Origin: Nicoletella semolina
GTDB lineage: Bacteria; Pseudomonadota; Gammaproteobacteria; Enterobacterales; Pasteurellaceae
Assembly (NCBI RefSeq): GCF_004345745.1
Contig: NZ_SLXJ01000005.1
Span: 1-64,000 of the forward strand
Direction: 5' to 3'
DNA length: 64,000 bases
Below, piece after piece: positions 27,658 to 37,044 of the stretch (positions within the stretch are counted from its first letter, which is position 1; each line of letters begins with the position of its first letter). A program made the position numbers and the translations under genes. The notes below the pieces were generated by a model, which was not told the origin of the DNA, searched no databases, and worked only from the letters and a program-made list of their open reading frames with translations.

Positions 27658-27685
27658 ATTCTAGACGTCTAGATTGCTATGTCAA
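27658..27685 (-). promoter_or_regulatory. metN promoter with MetJ operator in the spacer
   Basis: On the minus strand TTGACA (complement of 27680-27685), a 16-base spacer and TAGAAT (complement of 27658-27663) form a strong promoter. The spacer region holds a perfect met box AGACGTCT (27663-27670) and an adjacent half-conserved box AGATTGCT (27671-27678). MetJ with S-adenosylmethionine binds such tandem 8-mers, and here it would block RNA polymerase directly. Confidence 0.88.
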
Positions 27686-27783
27686 TTGAGTAAATTGAAT
27701 TTTTTATGCGAAAAAAGCATAACAGGTCAAATTCACTTCCTTCTCTTTTGCAAAAGAAGAAGGAAATGAAATAAAAGTCATTT

Positions 27784-27792
27784 ACAAGCGGT
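27784..27792 (+). repeat. DNA uptake signal (ACAAGCGGT) between trpCF and metN
   Basis: A perfect core is followed 15 bases later by AAATTTTTGCAAAATG, as in the extended Actinobacillus-type consensus. An imperfect hairpin of TTCCTTCT type lies just to its left (about 27737-27768) and could help end trpCF transcripts. Confidence 0.8.
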
Positions 27793-27822
27793 GAGTGAGG
27801 CTCAAATTTTTGCAAAATGTAT

Positions 27823-29250
27823 TTAGTTGAAAACGTGTATTTGATTGAAAATAGTGGCAAGTTTTGCGTGGTCTTTAATGCCTTTTGCAGATTCGACACC
27901 TGAATTTAAATCAACACCTAAACACTGTTGAGCTAACGCTTGTTCTATGTTTTCAGCATTAATTCCGCCAGCCAGTAAGGCTTTTTGTTTCAGCTCTTGG
28001 GGAATTAATGACCAGTCAAAGGTTTTTCCTGTTCCCCCTTGCTGGGTTTGGGTTTTGCTGTCAAATACATAGCGGTCAATGACGGTGCTATCTTCAATAA
28101 TGGGTTTTTCTTGAGTAAATGAAATCGCTCGCCAAATTTGTATATGAGGGGGTAATTGATTGCGTAATTTGGCAAGGTAATCGTCATCTTCGTTACCGTG
28201 GAGTTGCACAGCGAATAAATCCAATTGGCGTGCAATTTTTTCGACAAAATCAACCGCTTGATCTTGAAAAACGCCAACAAAACGTAGCGGTGCTTGTACA
28301 ACAAGTTCTTGTGCTTGTCTAAGTGATAATGCCCTAGGGGAGTGTTCGGCAAAAATTAGTCCGCCGTATAATGCACCACAGCGATAGGCTGCCTCAATAT
28401 CTTCTTTTCGAGTTAAACCACAGACTTTATTTTCGCCAAAAATAACGCTACGCACGGCATTATTCAGATCCGCACTGCCCATTAAACTGCTTCCGATTAG
28501 AAAGCCGTGAGCAAAAGGCGAAATATTTTTTATTTGTTGGTGCGTATAAATTCCTGATTCGCTAATTAACCGCACATCATCGGAGAGCTTGTGCTGATAT
28601 TTTTGTGCTAAATGCACGATACGATTCATATCAATGGAGAGATCGTGCAGATTACGATTATTCACGCCGATAATTTTTGCTCCCAAGGCAATTGCTCGTT
28701 CAAATTCTTGTTCGTTACTGGTTTCAGTCAGCACTCCCATTCCAAGAGAATGAGCCAACGTACTTAATTCAAGATAGGTTTTATCATCAACAACTGACAG
28801 CATCAATAAAATGGCATCAGCGTGGTAATAACGAGCAAGATAAACCTGATAAGGGGAAATCATAAAATCTTTGCACAAAATTGGTTGTGGCACTTGATTG
28901 CGAACTTGGGCAATATAGCGAAAATCGCCTTGAAAATACTGCTCATCAGTCAATACAGAAATCGCAGTAGCGTAGTTTCTATAGACTTGTGCAATACAAT
29001 TAAGATCAAAATCTGCACGAATTAGTCCTTTTGATGGCGAGGCTTTTTTACATTCTAAAATATAAGCAGGATGATTGGTCATCGAATGTGTGGCAAAAGC
29101 AGCATAAAAATCTCTATCACTCGGTTGAATTTGAGCTTGGAAAGTGGAGAGCGGTTGTATCTGTTGCTGTTTTTTAACCCATTCGGCTTTATCTTGAACA
29201 ATTTTTTGCAGGATTGTTGGTTTTTGCAGGCTAGTCGGTTGCGTTTGCAT
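27823..29250 (-). CDS. trpC: Fused indole-glycerol-phosphate synthase / PRA isomerase TrpCF
   Basis: A bifunctional enzyme of 475 residues catalysing two successive steps of tryptophan synthesis. The N-terminal 255 or so residues are TrpC ([66 protein letters not shown]). The C-terminal part is TrpF ([58 protein letters not shown]). The fusion is the usual enterobacterial and Pasteurellaceae arrangement. It stands alone here, apart from other trp genes, and no trp leader is evident. Confidence 0.96.
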   Translation of the reverse strand: MQTQPTSLQKPTILQKIVQDKAEWVKKQQQIQPLSTFQAQIQPSDRDFYAAFATHSMTNHPAYILECKKASPSKGLIRADFDLNCIAQVYRNYATAISVLTDEQYFQGDFRYIAQVRNQVPQPILCKDFMISPYQVYLARYYHADAILLMLSVVDDKTYLELSTLAHSLGMGVLTETSNEQEFERAIALGAKIIGVNNRNLHDLSIDMNRIVHLAQKYQHKLSDDVRLISESGIYTHQQIKNISPFAHGFLIGSSLMGSADLNNAVRSVIFGENKVCGLTRKEDIEAAYRCGALYGGLIFAEHSPRALSLRQAQELVVQAPLRFVGVFQDQAVDFVEKIARQLDLFAVQLHGNEDDDYLAKLRNQLPPHIQIWRAISFTQEKPIIEDSTVIDRYVFDSKTQTQQGGTGKTFDWSLIPQELKQKALLAGGINAENIEQALAQQCLGVDLNSGVESAKGIKDHAKLATIFNQIHVFN

Positions 29251-29331
29251 AAATTTCCCTTAATTTCCTTTTCTCATCGCATCATTGTAAAAATCAGCTA
29301 AAATAGTGCCTGATTTTTTTAAGGATAGCAA

Positions 29332-29667
29332 ATGAGAATCTCAAATACGGAAATAGTAGAAGTACAATTACGCCATAGATTAAATGATCTACAAATTGTA
29401 CTTCGCCTACATCATCACTGGGAGCAAGTTCCTCCTTCGGCACAAGCAATGGCAAGCACACAGCCTTTTTGTATTGATACGTTGTCTGCAACACAATGGC
29501 TACAGTGGATTTTTATTCCTCGTTTTTTGGCATTACTTGATGCGAAAGGCAAGCTACCAAGCAGTTTAAGTATCAGCCCCTATTTAGAAGAAGCACTAAA
29601 AAACACGCCCTCCCAAAATGCAATTTTAGAAGCAATGAAAAATATTGAGCGGTTATTTGTAAAATGA
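29332..29667 (+). CDS. yqcC: YqcC family protein (DUF446)
   Basis: A cytoplasmic protein of 111 residues with the DUF446 pattern: LNDLQIVLRLHHHWE, then FCIDTLSATQWLQWIFIPR and LPSSLSISPYLEEAL. The function is unknown. As in E. coli, it precedes truC with a 4-base ATGA overlap, so it may assist tRNA pseudouridylation, though this is not shown. Confidence 0.9.
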   Translation: MRISNTEIVEVQLRHRLNDLQIVLRLHHHWEQVPPSAQAMASTQPFCIDTLSATQWLQWIFIPRFLALLDAKGKLPSSLSISPYLEEALKNTPSQNAILEAMKNIERLFVK

Positions 29668-30416
29668 GTTTAGTCTTAGATGTGCTTTATCGTGATGATG
29701 AACTGATTGCGATGAATAAACCAGCAGGAATGCTTGTACATCGTAGTTGGTTAGATAAAAATGAAACCGTATTTGCAATGCAGACGTTGCGAGATCAAAT
29801 TGGACAACACGTTTTCCCCATTCATCGCCTTGATCGCCCTACATCGGGTGTATTGTTGTTTGCCTTAAATAGCGATATGGCGAGAATAATGAGTGAGCAG
29901 TTTGCATTACATCAAATACGCAAAGTTTATTTAGCCGTGGTGAGAGGTTATTTGAGTGGTGACGGGCGAATTGATTACCCCTTGAAGGTGAAGTTAGATA
30001 AAATTGCGGATAAATTTTCCGCACCGAAAGCTGCACAGGAGGCTATTACAGATTATAAGGGCGTAGCACAGGTAGAGATGCCTTATCCTGCAGGAAAATT
30101 TAACACAGCACGCTACAGCTTGTTACAACTGTTTCCGCAAACAGGCAGAAAGCATCAATTACGCCGCCATTTAAAACATCTACATCACCCAATTATGGGC
30201 GATACCAACTACGGAGACTTACACCAAAATCGTGCTTTGAGTCTTCATACACAATGTGATAGGCTTTTTTTGCACGCCCAGAGCTTGTATTTTACACACC
30301 CTAAAACATTGCAGAAAATAGAGATAAATGCACCGCTTGATCAGCAATGGCAATCACTCTTTCAACAATTTAACTGGTATTTCCCCCACCTTTTTGAAAA
30401 AGAAAATATTTTGTAG
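29664..30416 (+). CDS. truC: tRNA pseudouridine(65) synthase TruC
   Basis: A synthase of 250 residues of the RluA family that converts U65 of tRNA to pseudouridine. The catalytic motif HRLDRPTSGVLLFAL contains the essential Asp, and GRKHQLRRHLKHLHHPIMGD is the second signature. No S4 domain is visible, as expected for TruC. It is translationally coupled to yqcC. Confidence 0.95.
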   Translation: MSLVLDVLYRDDELIAMNKPAGMLVHRSWLDKNETVFAMQTLRDQIGQHVFPIHRLDRPTSGVLLFALNSDMARIMSEQFALHQIRKVYLAVVRGYLSGDGRIDYPLKVKLDKIADKFSAPKAAQEAITDYKGVAQVEMPYPAGKFNTARYSLLQLFPQTGRKHQLRRHLKHLHHPIMGDTNYGDLHQNRALSLHTQCDRLFLHAQSLYFTHPKTLQKIEINAPLDQQWQSLFQQFNWYFPHLFEKENIL

Positions 30417-30440
30417 ATTCACTATTGATGGGTAGGTATA

Positions 30441-30614
30441 ATGGACAACGCTTTATTAAATTTAACTCACGAGCAGCAACAGCAAGCTGTAGAACGTATT
30501 CAGCAGTTAATGCTGCAAGGAACGAGTAGTGGTGAGGCGATTGCGATAGTTGCTAAACAATTGCGTGAGCAATATTCCGCTATTATTTTAAATAATGCTA
30601 AAGGAGAAATGTAA
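30441..30614 (+). CDS. yoaH: UPF0181 (YoaH-like) small protein
   Basis: A protein of 57 residues starting [20 protein letters not shown] and continuing [23 protein letters not shown], closely matching E. coli YoaH ([20 protein letters not shown]). The function is unknown. It lies 24 bases after truC, and its TAA stop shares one base with the ATG of the next gene (TAATG), so the two should be translationally coupled. It is small enough to be missed by gene finders with a length cut-off. Confidence 0.88.
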   Translation: MDNALLNLTHEQQQQAVERIQQLMLQGTSSGEAIAIVAKQLREQYSAIILNNAKGEM

Positions 30615-31078
30615 TGAAAAAGTTTACAATCAGTTTATTTGCACTGATTTCAGCGAATGTAATGGCAGTGTCATCAATAGAGAGACCTCAAGAAAATATT
30701 CCTCCAAAATTACGTTTTGGCGTATTTGAGGTGAAAGAAAAAGGATCGAGACTGCTAGAAAGTAATCAATTCTCAGTCAGCAATAAGGAGCATAAATTGT
30801 GTTGGGCTGCATTTGATATGCCATTTGATGTATCAAATACAGTTATAGAAGTATTTTATTCGCCGAAAAAAGCAAAATTTATAGATACGATTCAACAAGT
30901 AAGTACATCAGAAGATGGAAAAACACATACTGTGACATCAAAATTACCGAGTCAACAGGGTAAGTTTATAGAGCGATGTTGGACATTTGATAAAAATGAT
31001 CCTTTAGGTAAATATAGTGTTGATATTCAAGTTAATGATATTATTTTTCCAACACAATATTTTGAAGTAACAAAATAG
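30614..31078 (+). CDS. Small secreted protein, possibly DUF3859
   Basis: A protein of 154 residues with a clear signal peptide (KKFTISLFALISANVMA). The mature part is beta-rich with two cysteines that could form a disulphide (LCWAAFDM and ERCWTFD). It resembles DUF3859-type proteins in size and in the KLRFGVFEV start, but I am not certain of the family and assign no function. GGAGAAATGTA before the ATG is the ribosome-binding site and lies inside the end of the yoaH-like gene. Confidence 0.65.
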   Translation: MKKFTISLFALISANVMAVSSIERPQENIPPKLRFGVFEVKEKGSRLLESNQFSVSNKEHKLCWAAFDMPFDVSNTVIEVFYSPKKAKFIDTIQQVSTSEDGKTHTVTSKLPSQQGKFIERCWTFDKNDPLGKYSVDIQVNDIIFPTQYFEVTK

Positions 31079-31123
31079 GTTATTTTTAGATTTAATTTCC
31101 TTTCGTTGTTATTTTATAAAAGA

Positions 31124-31147
31124 ACTTCCTCTGTAAAAAGAGGAAGT
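31124..31147 (-). terminator. Hairpin between the secreted-protein gene and the CYTH gene
   Basis: ACTTCCTCT (31124-31132) pairs with AGAGGAAGT (31139-31147). On the minus strand it is followed by TCTTTTATAAAAT, so it best serves the leftward CYTH gene; it may also slow rightward transcripts. Confidence 0.65.
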
Positions 31148-31190
31148 AAGATAATAAAAGTAAAGCAGAATGGATTTATAACTTTGCGGA

Positions 31191-32075
31191 TTAATGGAGT
31201 TGCTGTTTGATAAAATGAATATTCTTTAGAAAATACTCTTCGCTGAATAAATAATGAAACAACGCTTGAGGAGTGAATTTCAAAGAAGGATTAAGTTTAA
31301 AGAACATTTGGGCTAAATGATCATTATATTTAACCATTCTTAGCATATCGGCAATGTTTTGACTTAACTGGTATATTTCTAATATAGATAATGAAGTCGA
31401 ATTATCAGCACGAGCGGTGAGTTTCTCAATATTTTCTGCAATCGCTTGGCTATCCATTAATAAATAACCTCTTTTCGCTTTACTTAAGCTACTAAACCAC
31501 ATTCCTTGCCTAACTGGCATTTTCGATAATAAATCAATTAGATCTTGCACATCGCCTGATTTTAATTCAAATTCGATTTCGCAGATTTCTTCTTGATTTT
31601 CACTGCTTGTAACCTTTCCTTGATCAAGTGCAATCTCAATGTTGGAATCTTGAAAAGCAATTAGCCAACTTTGTCGAGTAAAGTCTGTTGTAAAGACAGG
31701 TTGTAACTTATTTTGTAGGTGAATAATATGATTAAACGTAGGGGTATTCGGAAAAGAATATGTTTTAACGAGTTTTTTTAAATCAGGGTGTTTAGAGGTT
31801 AATTCTACATTGTATTCAGGACGAATATGTAAGCCACCAATAATATCGCCTTCCGTTTTTAAGGTTAGTTCGTACTTATTTTCATTCATAATATAAAAAG
31901 AGCGAACCCGTAATCCCATTTTATGAGCAGCAAAAAAGCGTTCTGCTGAATCATAATAGGTATTTTTTAATGGTTTTGTTTCTTTCTCTAGAAAATCGAA
32001 CGAATGAATCCAATCTAAAAATATTGAAATATGTTCAGGAAATAACATTATTTTTAATTCAATTTCATTTTCCAT
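31191..32075 (-). CDS. CYTH domain protein (inorganic triphosphatase-like)
   Basis: A protein of 294 residues. The N-terminal EIELK (Glu4-Ile-Glu6-Leu-Lys8) is the ExExK signature of the CYTH (CyaB-ThTPase) fold. Further charged strands follow: LRVRSF, YELTLKTEG, RPEYNVEL, IALDQGKV and EIEFELKSG. Relatives hydrolyse inorganic triphosphate (E. coli YgiF) or thiamine triphosphate. YgiF is longer (about 430 residues) with a C-terminal CHAD domain; here only about 80 helical residues follow the CYTH domain, so the CHAD part is short or absent. It is divergent from ycjX with a 72-base shared gap. Confidence 0.85.
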   Translation of the reverse strand: MENEIELKIMLFPEHISIFLDWIHSFDFLEKETKPLKNTYYDSAERFFAAHKMGLRVRSFYIMNENKYELTLKTEGDIIGGLHIRPEYNVELTSKHPDLKKLVKTYSFPNTPTFNHIIHLQNKLQPVFTTDFTRQSWLIAFQDSNIEIALDQGKVTSSENQEEICEIEFELKSGDVQDLIDLLSKMPVRQGMWFSSLSKAKRGYLLMDSQAIAENIEKLTARADNSTSLSILEIYQLSQNIADMLRMVKYNDHLAQMFFKLNPSLKFTPQALFHYLFSEEYFLKNIHFIKQQLH

Positions 32076-32147
32076 TTTTATTCCTTACTAGGTTTTAGCC
32101 AGATATTCTGTTATATTTTACGCAAATTTTTAGCGGAATACAGTGTA

Positions 32148-33554
32148 ATGTTGCAACAGCTTCAAGATAAACTACATCATTTGGTGCAGCGTGGTTTGGA
32201 TAATCATCTACGCCTTGCGGTAACAGGTTTAAGTCGTAGTGGGAAAACCGCCTTTATCACGAGTATTGTCGATCAACTACTCTATATTAACCAGCAAAAT
32301 AATCGCCACCTAAGCCTTTTTTCACCAGCTCGTAATGGGCAAATTATCTCAGTGGAACGAGTTGAGCAGCATAACCTCGCAGTGCCTCGGTTTGAGTATG
32401 ACAAGAATAGACAAAGTTTTGAAGCTCAACCTCCCTATTGGCCACCTTCGACAACAGGCATTAGCGAAATACGTTTAGCCATTCGTTATCGACGCCGAGA
32501 TAGCCTATTGCGACATTTAAAACAGACAGCCATACTCTATCTTGATATTTTTGACTACCCAGGGGAATGGTTATTAGATTTGCCAATGATGAACCAATCT
32601 TTCCAAGAATGGTCGCAGGCACAGCAGGGGATTCATCAAGGATTGCGAGCAAATTTAGCAGAAAATTGGCTAAAGCAGGTTAAAGCATTGGATTTAAGTG
32701 CCAAAGCCGATGAGAATCAGCTTGCAAAATTAAGCGAAGAATACACCGCTTATCTCTTTGAATGTAAAGCAGCAGGAATGCAATATATTCAACCTGCACG
32801 TTTTATTTTACCGTATACGGAGCGAGGGGCACCTGTATATCAATTTTTTCCGTTGTTGAATTTGACTGATGATGATTGGGAACATCTTGAAAATAGTCCC
32901 AAAGAGAGTGTTTTTCATACACTTGAAAAACGTTATCGTCACTACCAACAAAAAATTGTCAAACCTTTTTATCAAGACTATTTTTCACAATTTGATCGCC
33001 AAGTCATTCTCGCTGACTGCCTTACGCCGTTAAATCATAGCCAACAAGCATTTATCGAAATGAAAATCGCCCTCCAGCAATTATTTAGCCATTTTCATTA
33101 TGGGAACCGTTCTTTATTTAGCCGATTATTTTCAGCAAATATCGATAAATTATTATTTGTCGCAACTAAGGCAGATCATATCACTAGCGATCAATTACCG
33201 AATTTAGAAAGCCTGATGCGTCAGTTGGTTCAAGAAGGTGGACGACATAATGCGTTCAATGGTATTGAAACCGCCTACCAAGCGATTGCCTCAGTAAGAG
33301 CAACTGATCCTGTTATCGCCAATCAAGATGGACAAAGTTTTAAAGCGATTCGAGGAATTCGTTCATCGGATAAAAAAAGCGTAACGCTTTACCCTGGGAG
33401 CGTTCCAAGTCGTCTACCTGACGCTCATTTTTGGCAACACAACCGCTTCGAATTTGACCAATTTGAGCCAAAGCGTATTGATTTCGAGCAACCAATACCG
33501 CATTTGAGGATAGATGCGGTACTGCAATTTTTGCTTGCTGATCATTTTGACTAG
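32148..33554 (+). CDS. ycjX: YcjX family P-loop GTPase-like protein
   Basis: A protein of 468 residues with Walker A GLSRSGKT at residues 27-34 and IRLAIRYRRRDSLLRHL and LDIFDYPGEWLLDLP motifs of the YcjX/DUF463 family. In E. coli it is stress-induced with the phage-shock genes; its biochemical role is not settled. It is usually followed by the membrane protein gene ycjF, but here a terminator and non-coding remnants follow instead. Confidence 0.93.
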   Translation: MLQQLQDKLHHLVQRGLDNHLRLAVTGLSRSGKTAFITSIVDQLLYINQQNNRHLSLFSPARNGQIISVERVEQHNLAVPRFEYDKNRQSFEAQPPYWPPSTTGISEIRLAIRYRRRDSLLRHLKQTAILYLDIFDYPGEWLLDLPMMNQSFQEWSQAQQGIHQGLRANLAENWLKQVKALDLSAKADENQLAKLSEEYTAYLFECKAAGMQYIQPARFILPYTERGAPVYQFFPLLNLTDDDWEHLENSPKESVFHTLEKRYRHYQQKIVKPFYQDYFSQFDRQVILADCLTPLNHSQQAFIEMKIALQQLFSHFHYGNRSLFSRLFSANIDKLLFVATKADHITSDQLPNLESLMRQLVQEGGRHNAFNGIETAYQAIASVRATDPVIANQDGQSFKAIRGIRSSDKKSVTLYPGSVPSRLPDAHFWQHNRFEFDQFEPKRIDFEQPIPHLRIDAVLQFLLADHFD

Positions 33555-33675
33555 CTAAGCGACACTATCACGCAAGTTTTAAATAATGTGATTGTGGGTA
33601 TATCACGCTGATTTCAATACGGACACCACGCTTGGCGTCCCTCTCAATCGCATTCAATTAATATCAAGCCAGTAG

Positions 33676-33699
33676 GGACACACTGCGTGTGTCCGTTTT
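33676..33699 (+). terminator. ycjX terminator
   Basis: GGACACAC (33676-33683) and GTGTGTCC (33687-33694) pair perfectly around TGC and are followed by GTTTT. Confidence 0.8.
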
Positions 33700-33704
33700 A
33701 AACT

Positions 33705-33741
33705 GTTTCAATCCCTTTAAGAGCAGGGCTTATCTTTCGAC
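33705..33741 (+). repeat. Solitary CRISPR-repeat-like 37-mer
   Basis: The unit begins GTTTCAATCC, contains CCCT and AGGG as a short internal palindrome, and ends TTTCGAC. This is the form of many type I or III CRISPR repeats. Only one copy exists in the window, with no spacer spacing and no cas gene, so it is not an array. Confidence 0.3.
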
Positions 33742-34009
33742 TGGCATATGAACTCCATTAAAAACAAGCGAAGATTATAGCCAAAATTCTAGGCTATATT
33801 AAAAAATGCAAATTTGTAATAAGACCGTTTTTAAAAGTTATTTCTAATTTACTGGCCTTTGATGATTAAGAATGGATTATGGGCGATATCCTTGCAAAAA
33901 TTTTGACAAAACTGGTCGCTGATTTTTTGCTTTCTTTCCAAATGGGTGGAATTCAAGTAGAATTGACAGATTAATTTTTTCTTTATTTTACAGGACAGTT
34001 TTTGCCCGT

Positions 34010-35809
34010 ATGAAAATGCAGAATATTCGTAACTTTTCTATTATTGCTCATATCGATCACGGTAAATCGACGCTTTCTGACCGCCTAATCCAAATATGTG
34101 GAGGCTTGTCTGATCGTGAAATGGAAGCACAAGTATTAGATTCAATGGATCTTGAACGTGAGCGTGGTATCACGATTAAAGCTCAAAGCGTAACGCTTCA
34201 TTATAAAGCACAAGATGGTGAAACGTATCAGCTTAATTTTATTGATACTCCTGGGCACGTTGATTTTTCTTATGAGGTTTCTCGATCTTTGGCGGCGTGT
34301 GAGGGAGCGTTATTGGTGGTTGATGCAGGTCAGGGAGTTGAAGCACAGACTTTAGCAAATTGCTACACTGCAATTGAGATGAATTTAGAAGTTGTGCCTA
34401 TCCTTAATAAAATTGATTTGCCAGCTGCAGAGCCTGAACGTGTGGCGGAAGAAATTGAAGATATTGTCGGCATTGAGGCGATGGAGGCTGTTCGCTGTTC
34501 TGCAAAAACAGGGCTAGGGGTTGATTTGGTGCTTGAGGAAATTGTGAAATCCATTCCTGCACCAGAAGGCGATCCTGCTGCACCGTTGCAAGCGTTAATC
34601 ATTGATTCTTGGTTTGATAATTATCTAGGCGTAGTGTCTCTTGTGAGAGTGAAAAATGGCACGCTGAAAAAAGGTGATAAGATTAAGGTGATGTCTACAG
34701 GGCAATCTTATAATGTGGATAGATTGGGTATTTTTACGCCGAAACAGGTGGATACGACAGAATTAAATTGTGGTGAAGTCGGTTGGGTGGTGTGTGCGAT
34801 TAAAGATATTTTAGGGGCACCAGTCGGCGATACGCTAACCCATCATCACAATAGTGCAACGGAAGTGCTGCCTGGGTTTAAGAAAGTTAAGCCGCAGGTT
34901 TATGCTGGACTTTTCCCAATTAGTTCAGATGATTATGAGGCATTTCGTGATGCGTTAGGCAAATTAAGCCTGAATGATGCTTCCCTTTTCTATGAACCTG
35001 AAAATTCTACGGCTCTTGGTTTTGGTTTCCGTTGTGGTTTCTTAGGGTTGCTGCATATGGAGATTATTCAGGAGCGATTAGAGCGTGAATATGATCTTGA
35101 TTTGATTACGACTGCACCAACGGTGGTTTATGAAGTTGAGATGACTAATGGCGAAGTGATTCATATTGATAGCCCATCAAAATTGCCGCCTATTAGCAAC
35201 ATTGCAGATATTCGTGAACCGATTTCAGAATGTAATATGCTCGTGCCACAGGAGTATTTGGGGAACGTTATTACTCTTTGCGTGGAGAAACGAGGTGTGC
35301 AGACGAATATGGTTTATCACGGCAATCAAGTGGCATTAACCTATGAAATTCCGATGGGCGAAGTGGTGTTGGATTTCTTCGATCGCCTAAAATCAACTTC
35401 ACGGGGCTATGCCTCTTTAGATTATGGTTTTAAACGTTTCCAATCTGCGGATATGGTGCGAGTTGATATTATGATTAATGGTGAGCGAGTTGATGCATTG
35501 GCGTTAATTGTTCATCGTGCGAATGCACCATATCGTGGGCGTGAGTTAGTGGAAAAAATGAAAGAATTAATTCCTCGTCAGCAATTTGACATCGCAATTC
35601 AGGCGGCGATTGGTAATCATATTATTGCTCGTTCAACGGTTAAACAATTGCGTAAGAACGTGTTGGCGAAATGTTATGGAGGCGATGTAAGCCGTAAGAA
35701 AAAACTTCTCCAAAAGCAAAAAGAAGGTAAAAAGCGTATGAAGCAGTTGGGGAATGTAGATGTTCCGCAAGAGGCGTTTTTAGCGATTTTACACGTTGGA
35801 AAAGATTAA
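34010..35809 (+). CDS. lepA: Elongation factor 4 (LepA)
   Basis: A translational GTPase of 599 residues that acts on the ribosome, back-translocating or aiding assembly. G1 [10 protein letters not shown]3 [21 protein letters not shown] and G4 NKID are present, with the LepA-specific C-terminal domain ending in [11 protein letters not shown] second in-frame ATG at 34016 (MQNIRNF) is closer to the usual LepA start; both are possible. It heads the lepA-lepB-rnc-era-recO cluster. Confidence 0.98.
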   Translation: MKMQNIRNFSIIAHIDHGKSTLSDRLIQICGGLSDREMEAQVLDSMDLERERGITIKAQSVTLHYKAQDGETYQLNFIDTPGHVDFSYEVSRSLAACEGALLVVDAGQGVEAQTLANCYTAIEMNLEVVPILNKIDLPAAEPERVAEEIEDIVGIEAMEAVRCSAKTGLGVDLVLEEIVKSIPAPEGDPAAPLQALIIDSWFDNYLGVVSLVRVKNGTLKKGDKIKVMSTGQSYNVDRLGIFTPKQVDTTELNCGEVGWVVCAIKDILGAPVGDTLTHHHNSATEVLPGFKKVKPQVYAGLFPISSDDYEAFRDALGKLSLNDASLFYEPENSTALGFGFRCGFLGLLHMEIIQERLEREYDLDLITTAPTVVYEVEMTNGEVIHIDSPSKLPPISNIADIREPISECNMLVPQEYLGNVITLCVEKRGVQTNMVYHGNQVALTYEIPMGEVVLDFFDRLKSTSRGYASLDYGFKRFQSADMVRVDIMINGERVDALALIVHRANAPYRGRELVEKMKELIPRQQFDIAIQAAIGNHIIARSTVKQLRKNVLAKCYGGDVSRKKKLLQKQKEGKKRMKQLGNVDVPQEAFLAILHVGKD

Positions 35810-35956
35810 GGGATAAGGTTAGAAAAAATCTAATGTTTATCGAACATTTTGCAAAAAAACTAGTCAAATTGACCGTTTGTGTGCTGTTCATTAATTGATT
35901 TATTTACTGAACAGTACTATTTTGTGAATTTTCATTATCAATATTAAGGGGAAAAA

Positions 35957-36916
35957 ATGGCGAATATTCTGCCTATTCTGTTTATTGGAGCGTTGTATGG
36001 CATTTGGAAATGGTTGGATAGTATGCAGCTACCCAATGCGATTTCAATCATATTAGTGGCATTAGTCGTGATTTGTGGTGGCTTTTGGTTGTTTTATAAA
36101 TTTAATGAACCTCGTCGCCAAGCGGCAATTGTGCGAGAAGAACAGCGTTTAGGTAAAGTGTTAAGTGCCAAAGAAAAAGCGGTTATTCGACCTCGCTCTG
36201 TGATAGGTGATTTTTTAGCTTCGCTTTTTGGTGTACTCTTTTTTGTTACTTTATTTCGCTCATTTATATTTGAACCATTTCAAATTCCAAGTGGTTCGAT
36301 GGAGCCGACTTTGCGTGTTGGCGATTTTTTAGCGGTTAATAAGTTTAGTTATGGTATTAAAGACCCTATTTTCCAAAATACGTTAATTGAGACAGGCAAG
36401 CCTCAGCGTGGTGATGTGGCGGTATTTAAAGCTCCACCCCAACCACATCTTGATTATATTAAACGAGTTGTTGGTGTTGGTGGGGATCGTGTGAAATTTG
36501 ATATTCATAATCAACAATTAACCGTCATTCACGGCGATACAGGAAAAGAGGCGGTATTCCAATATGAAGGCAATACACCGAATCCGAATTTCTTTTATCG
36601 TGGTGAAATGCAACTTGAACGTAAGGAGATTGGCGATGTAACCCACCAAATTTTAAATCACCCTCAGCCATTTAATTATGAACCTTATTTATTTAAGCAA
36701 GAAGGATTACCAGTTGGAGAGTGGCTTGTACCAGATGGGCATTATTTTATGATGGGGGATAATCGTGATAATAGTGAAGATAGCCGTTTTTGGGGATTTG
36801 TGCCTGAAAAAAATATGGTTGGGAAAGCAAGTTTGGTTTGGTTAAGCCTAGATAAAGAGCCAAATGAATTTCCGAAAGGCTTACGGTTTGAGCGAATGTT
36901 TACTGAAATTCGATAA
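35957..36916 (+). CDS. lepB: Signal peptidase I
   Basis: An inner-membrane serine protease of 319 residues that removes signal peptides. Two N-terminal membrane segments and a third near residue 90 are followed by PSGSMEPTL with the nucleophile Ser114. YIKRVVGVGGDRV holds the general base Lys169, and GDNRDNSEDSRFWGFVP is box E. It lies 147 bases after lepA. Confidence 0.98.
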   Translation: MANILPILFIGALYGIWKWLDSMQLPNAISIILVALVVICGGFWLFYKFNEPRRQAAIVREEQRLGKVLSAKEKAVIRPRSVIGDFLASLFGVLFFVTLFRSFIFEPFQIPSGSMEPTLRVGDFLAVNKFSYGIKDPIFQNTLIETGKPQRGDVAVFKAPPQPHLDYIKRVVGVGGDRVKFDIHNQQLTVIHGDTGKEAVFQYEGNTPNPNFFYRGEMQLERKEIGDVTHQILNHPQPFNYEPYLFKQEGLPVGEWLVPDGHYFMMGDNRDNSEDSRFWGFVPEKNMVGKASLVWLSLDKEPNEFPKGLRFERMFTEIR

Positions 36917-36949
36917 TAAATAACGTATTTTTATTTTATTGCGAGTATT

Positions 36950-36968
36950 GGGATACGATGAGTATCCC
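36950..36968 (+). terminator. Hairpin between lepB and rnc
   Basis: GGGATAC pairs with GTATCCC around GATGA and is followed by ATTTTAG. It is a weak terminator or an RNA-processing site; the operon continues beyond it. Confidence 0.5.
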
Positions 36969-37044
36969 ATTTTAGAATTGTAATAAATTTGATGAGAAAG
37001 TTGCTAAAGTTAGCAAGGTTAGCGTCGTAGGTTTACAGGAAGTG

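Larger units (their letters stand above)
33555..34009. other. 455-base non-coding gap with hairpins and a CRISPR-like solitary repeat
   Basis: No open frame of note lies here. It holds an imperfect hairpin GGACACC/GGCGTCC (33621-33640), the ycjX terminator (33676-33699), a solitary 37-base CRISPR-repeat-like sequence (33705-33741), a decayed uptake signal near 33890-33920 and the lepA leader. A -10-like TAGAAT lies at 33958-33963. Confidence 0.7.

Noticed and set aside
27669-27899. 76-residue minus-strand frame downstream of trpCF
   Set aside because: It overlaps the 3' end of trpCF in another frame and runs into the metN operator and uptake-signal region.
33705-33741. A CRISPR array
   Set aside because: Only one repeat-like unit is present, with no second copy at spacer distance and no cas genes; it is kept only as a solitary repeat-like element.
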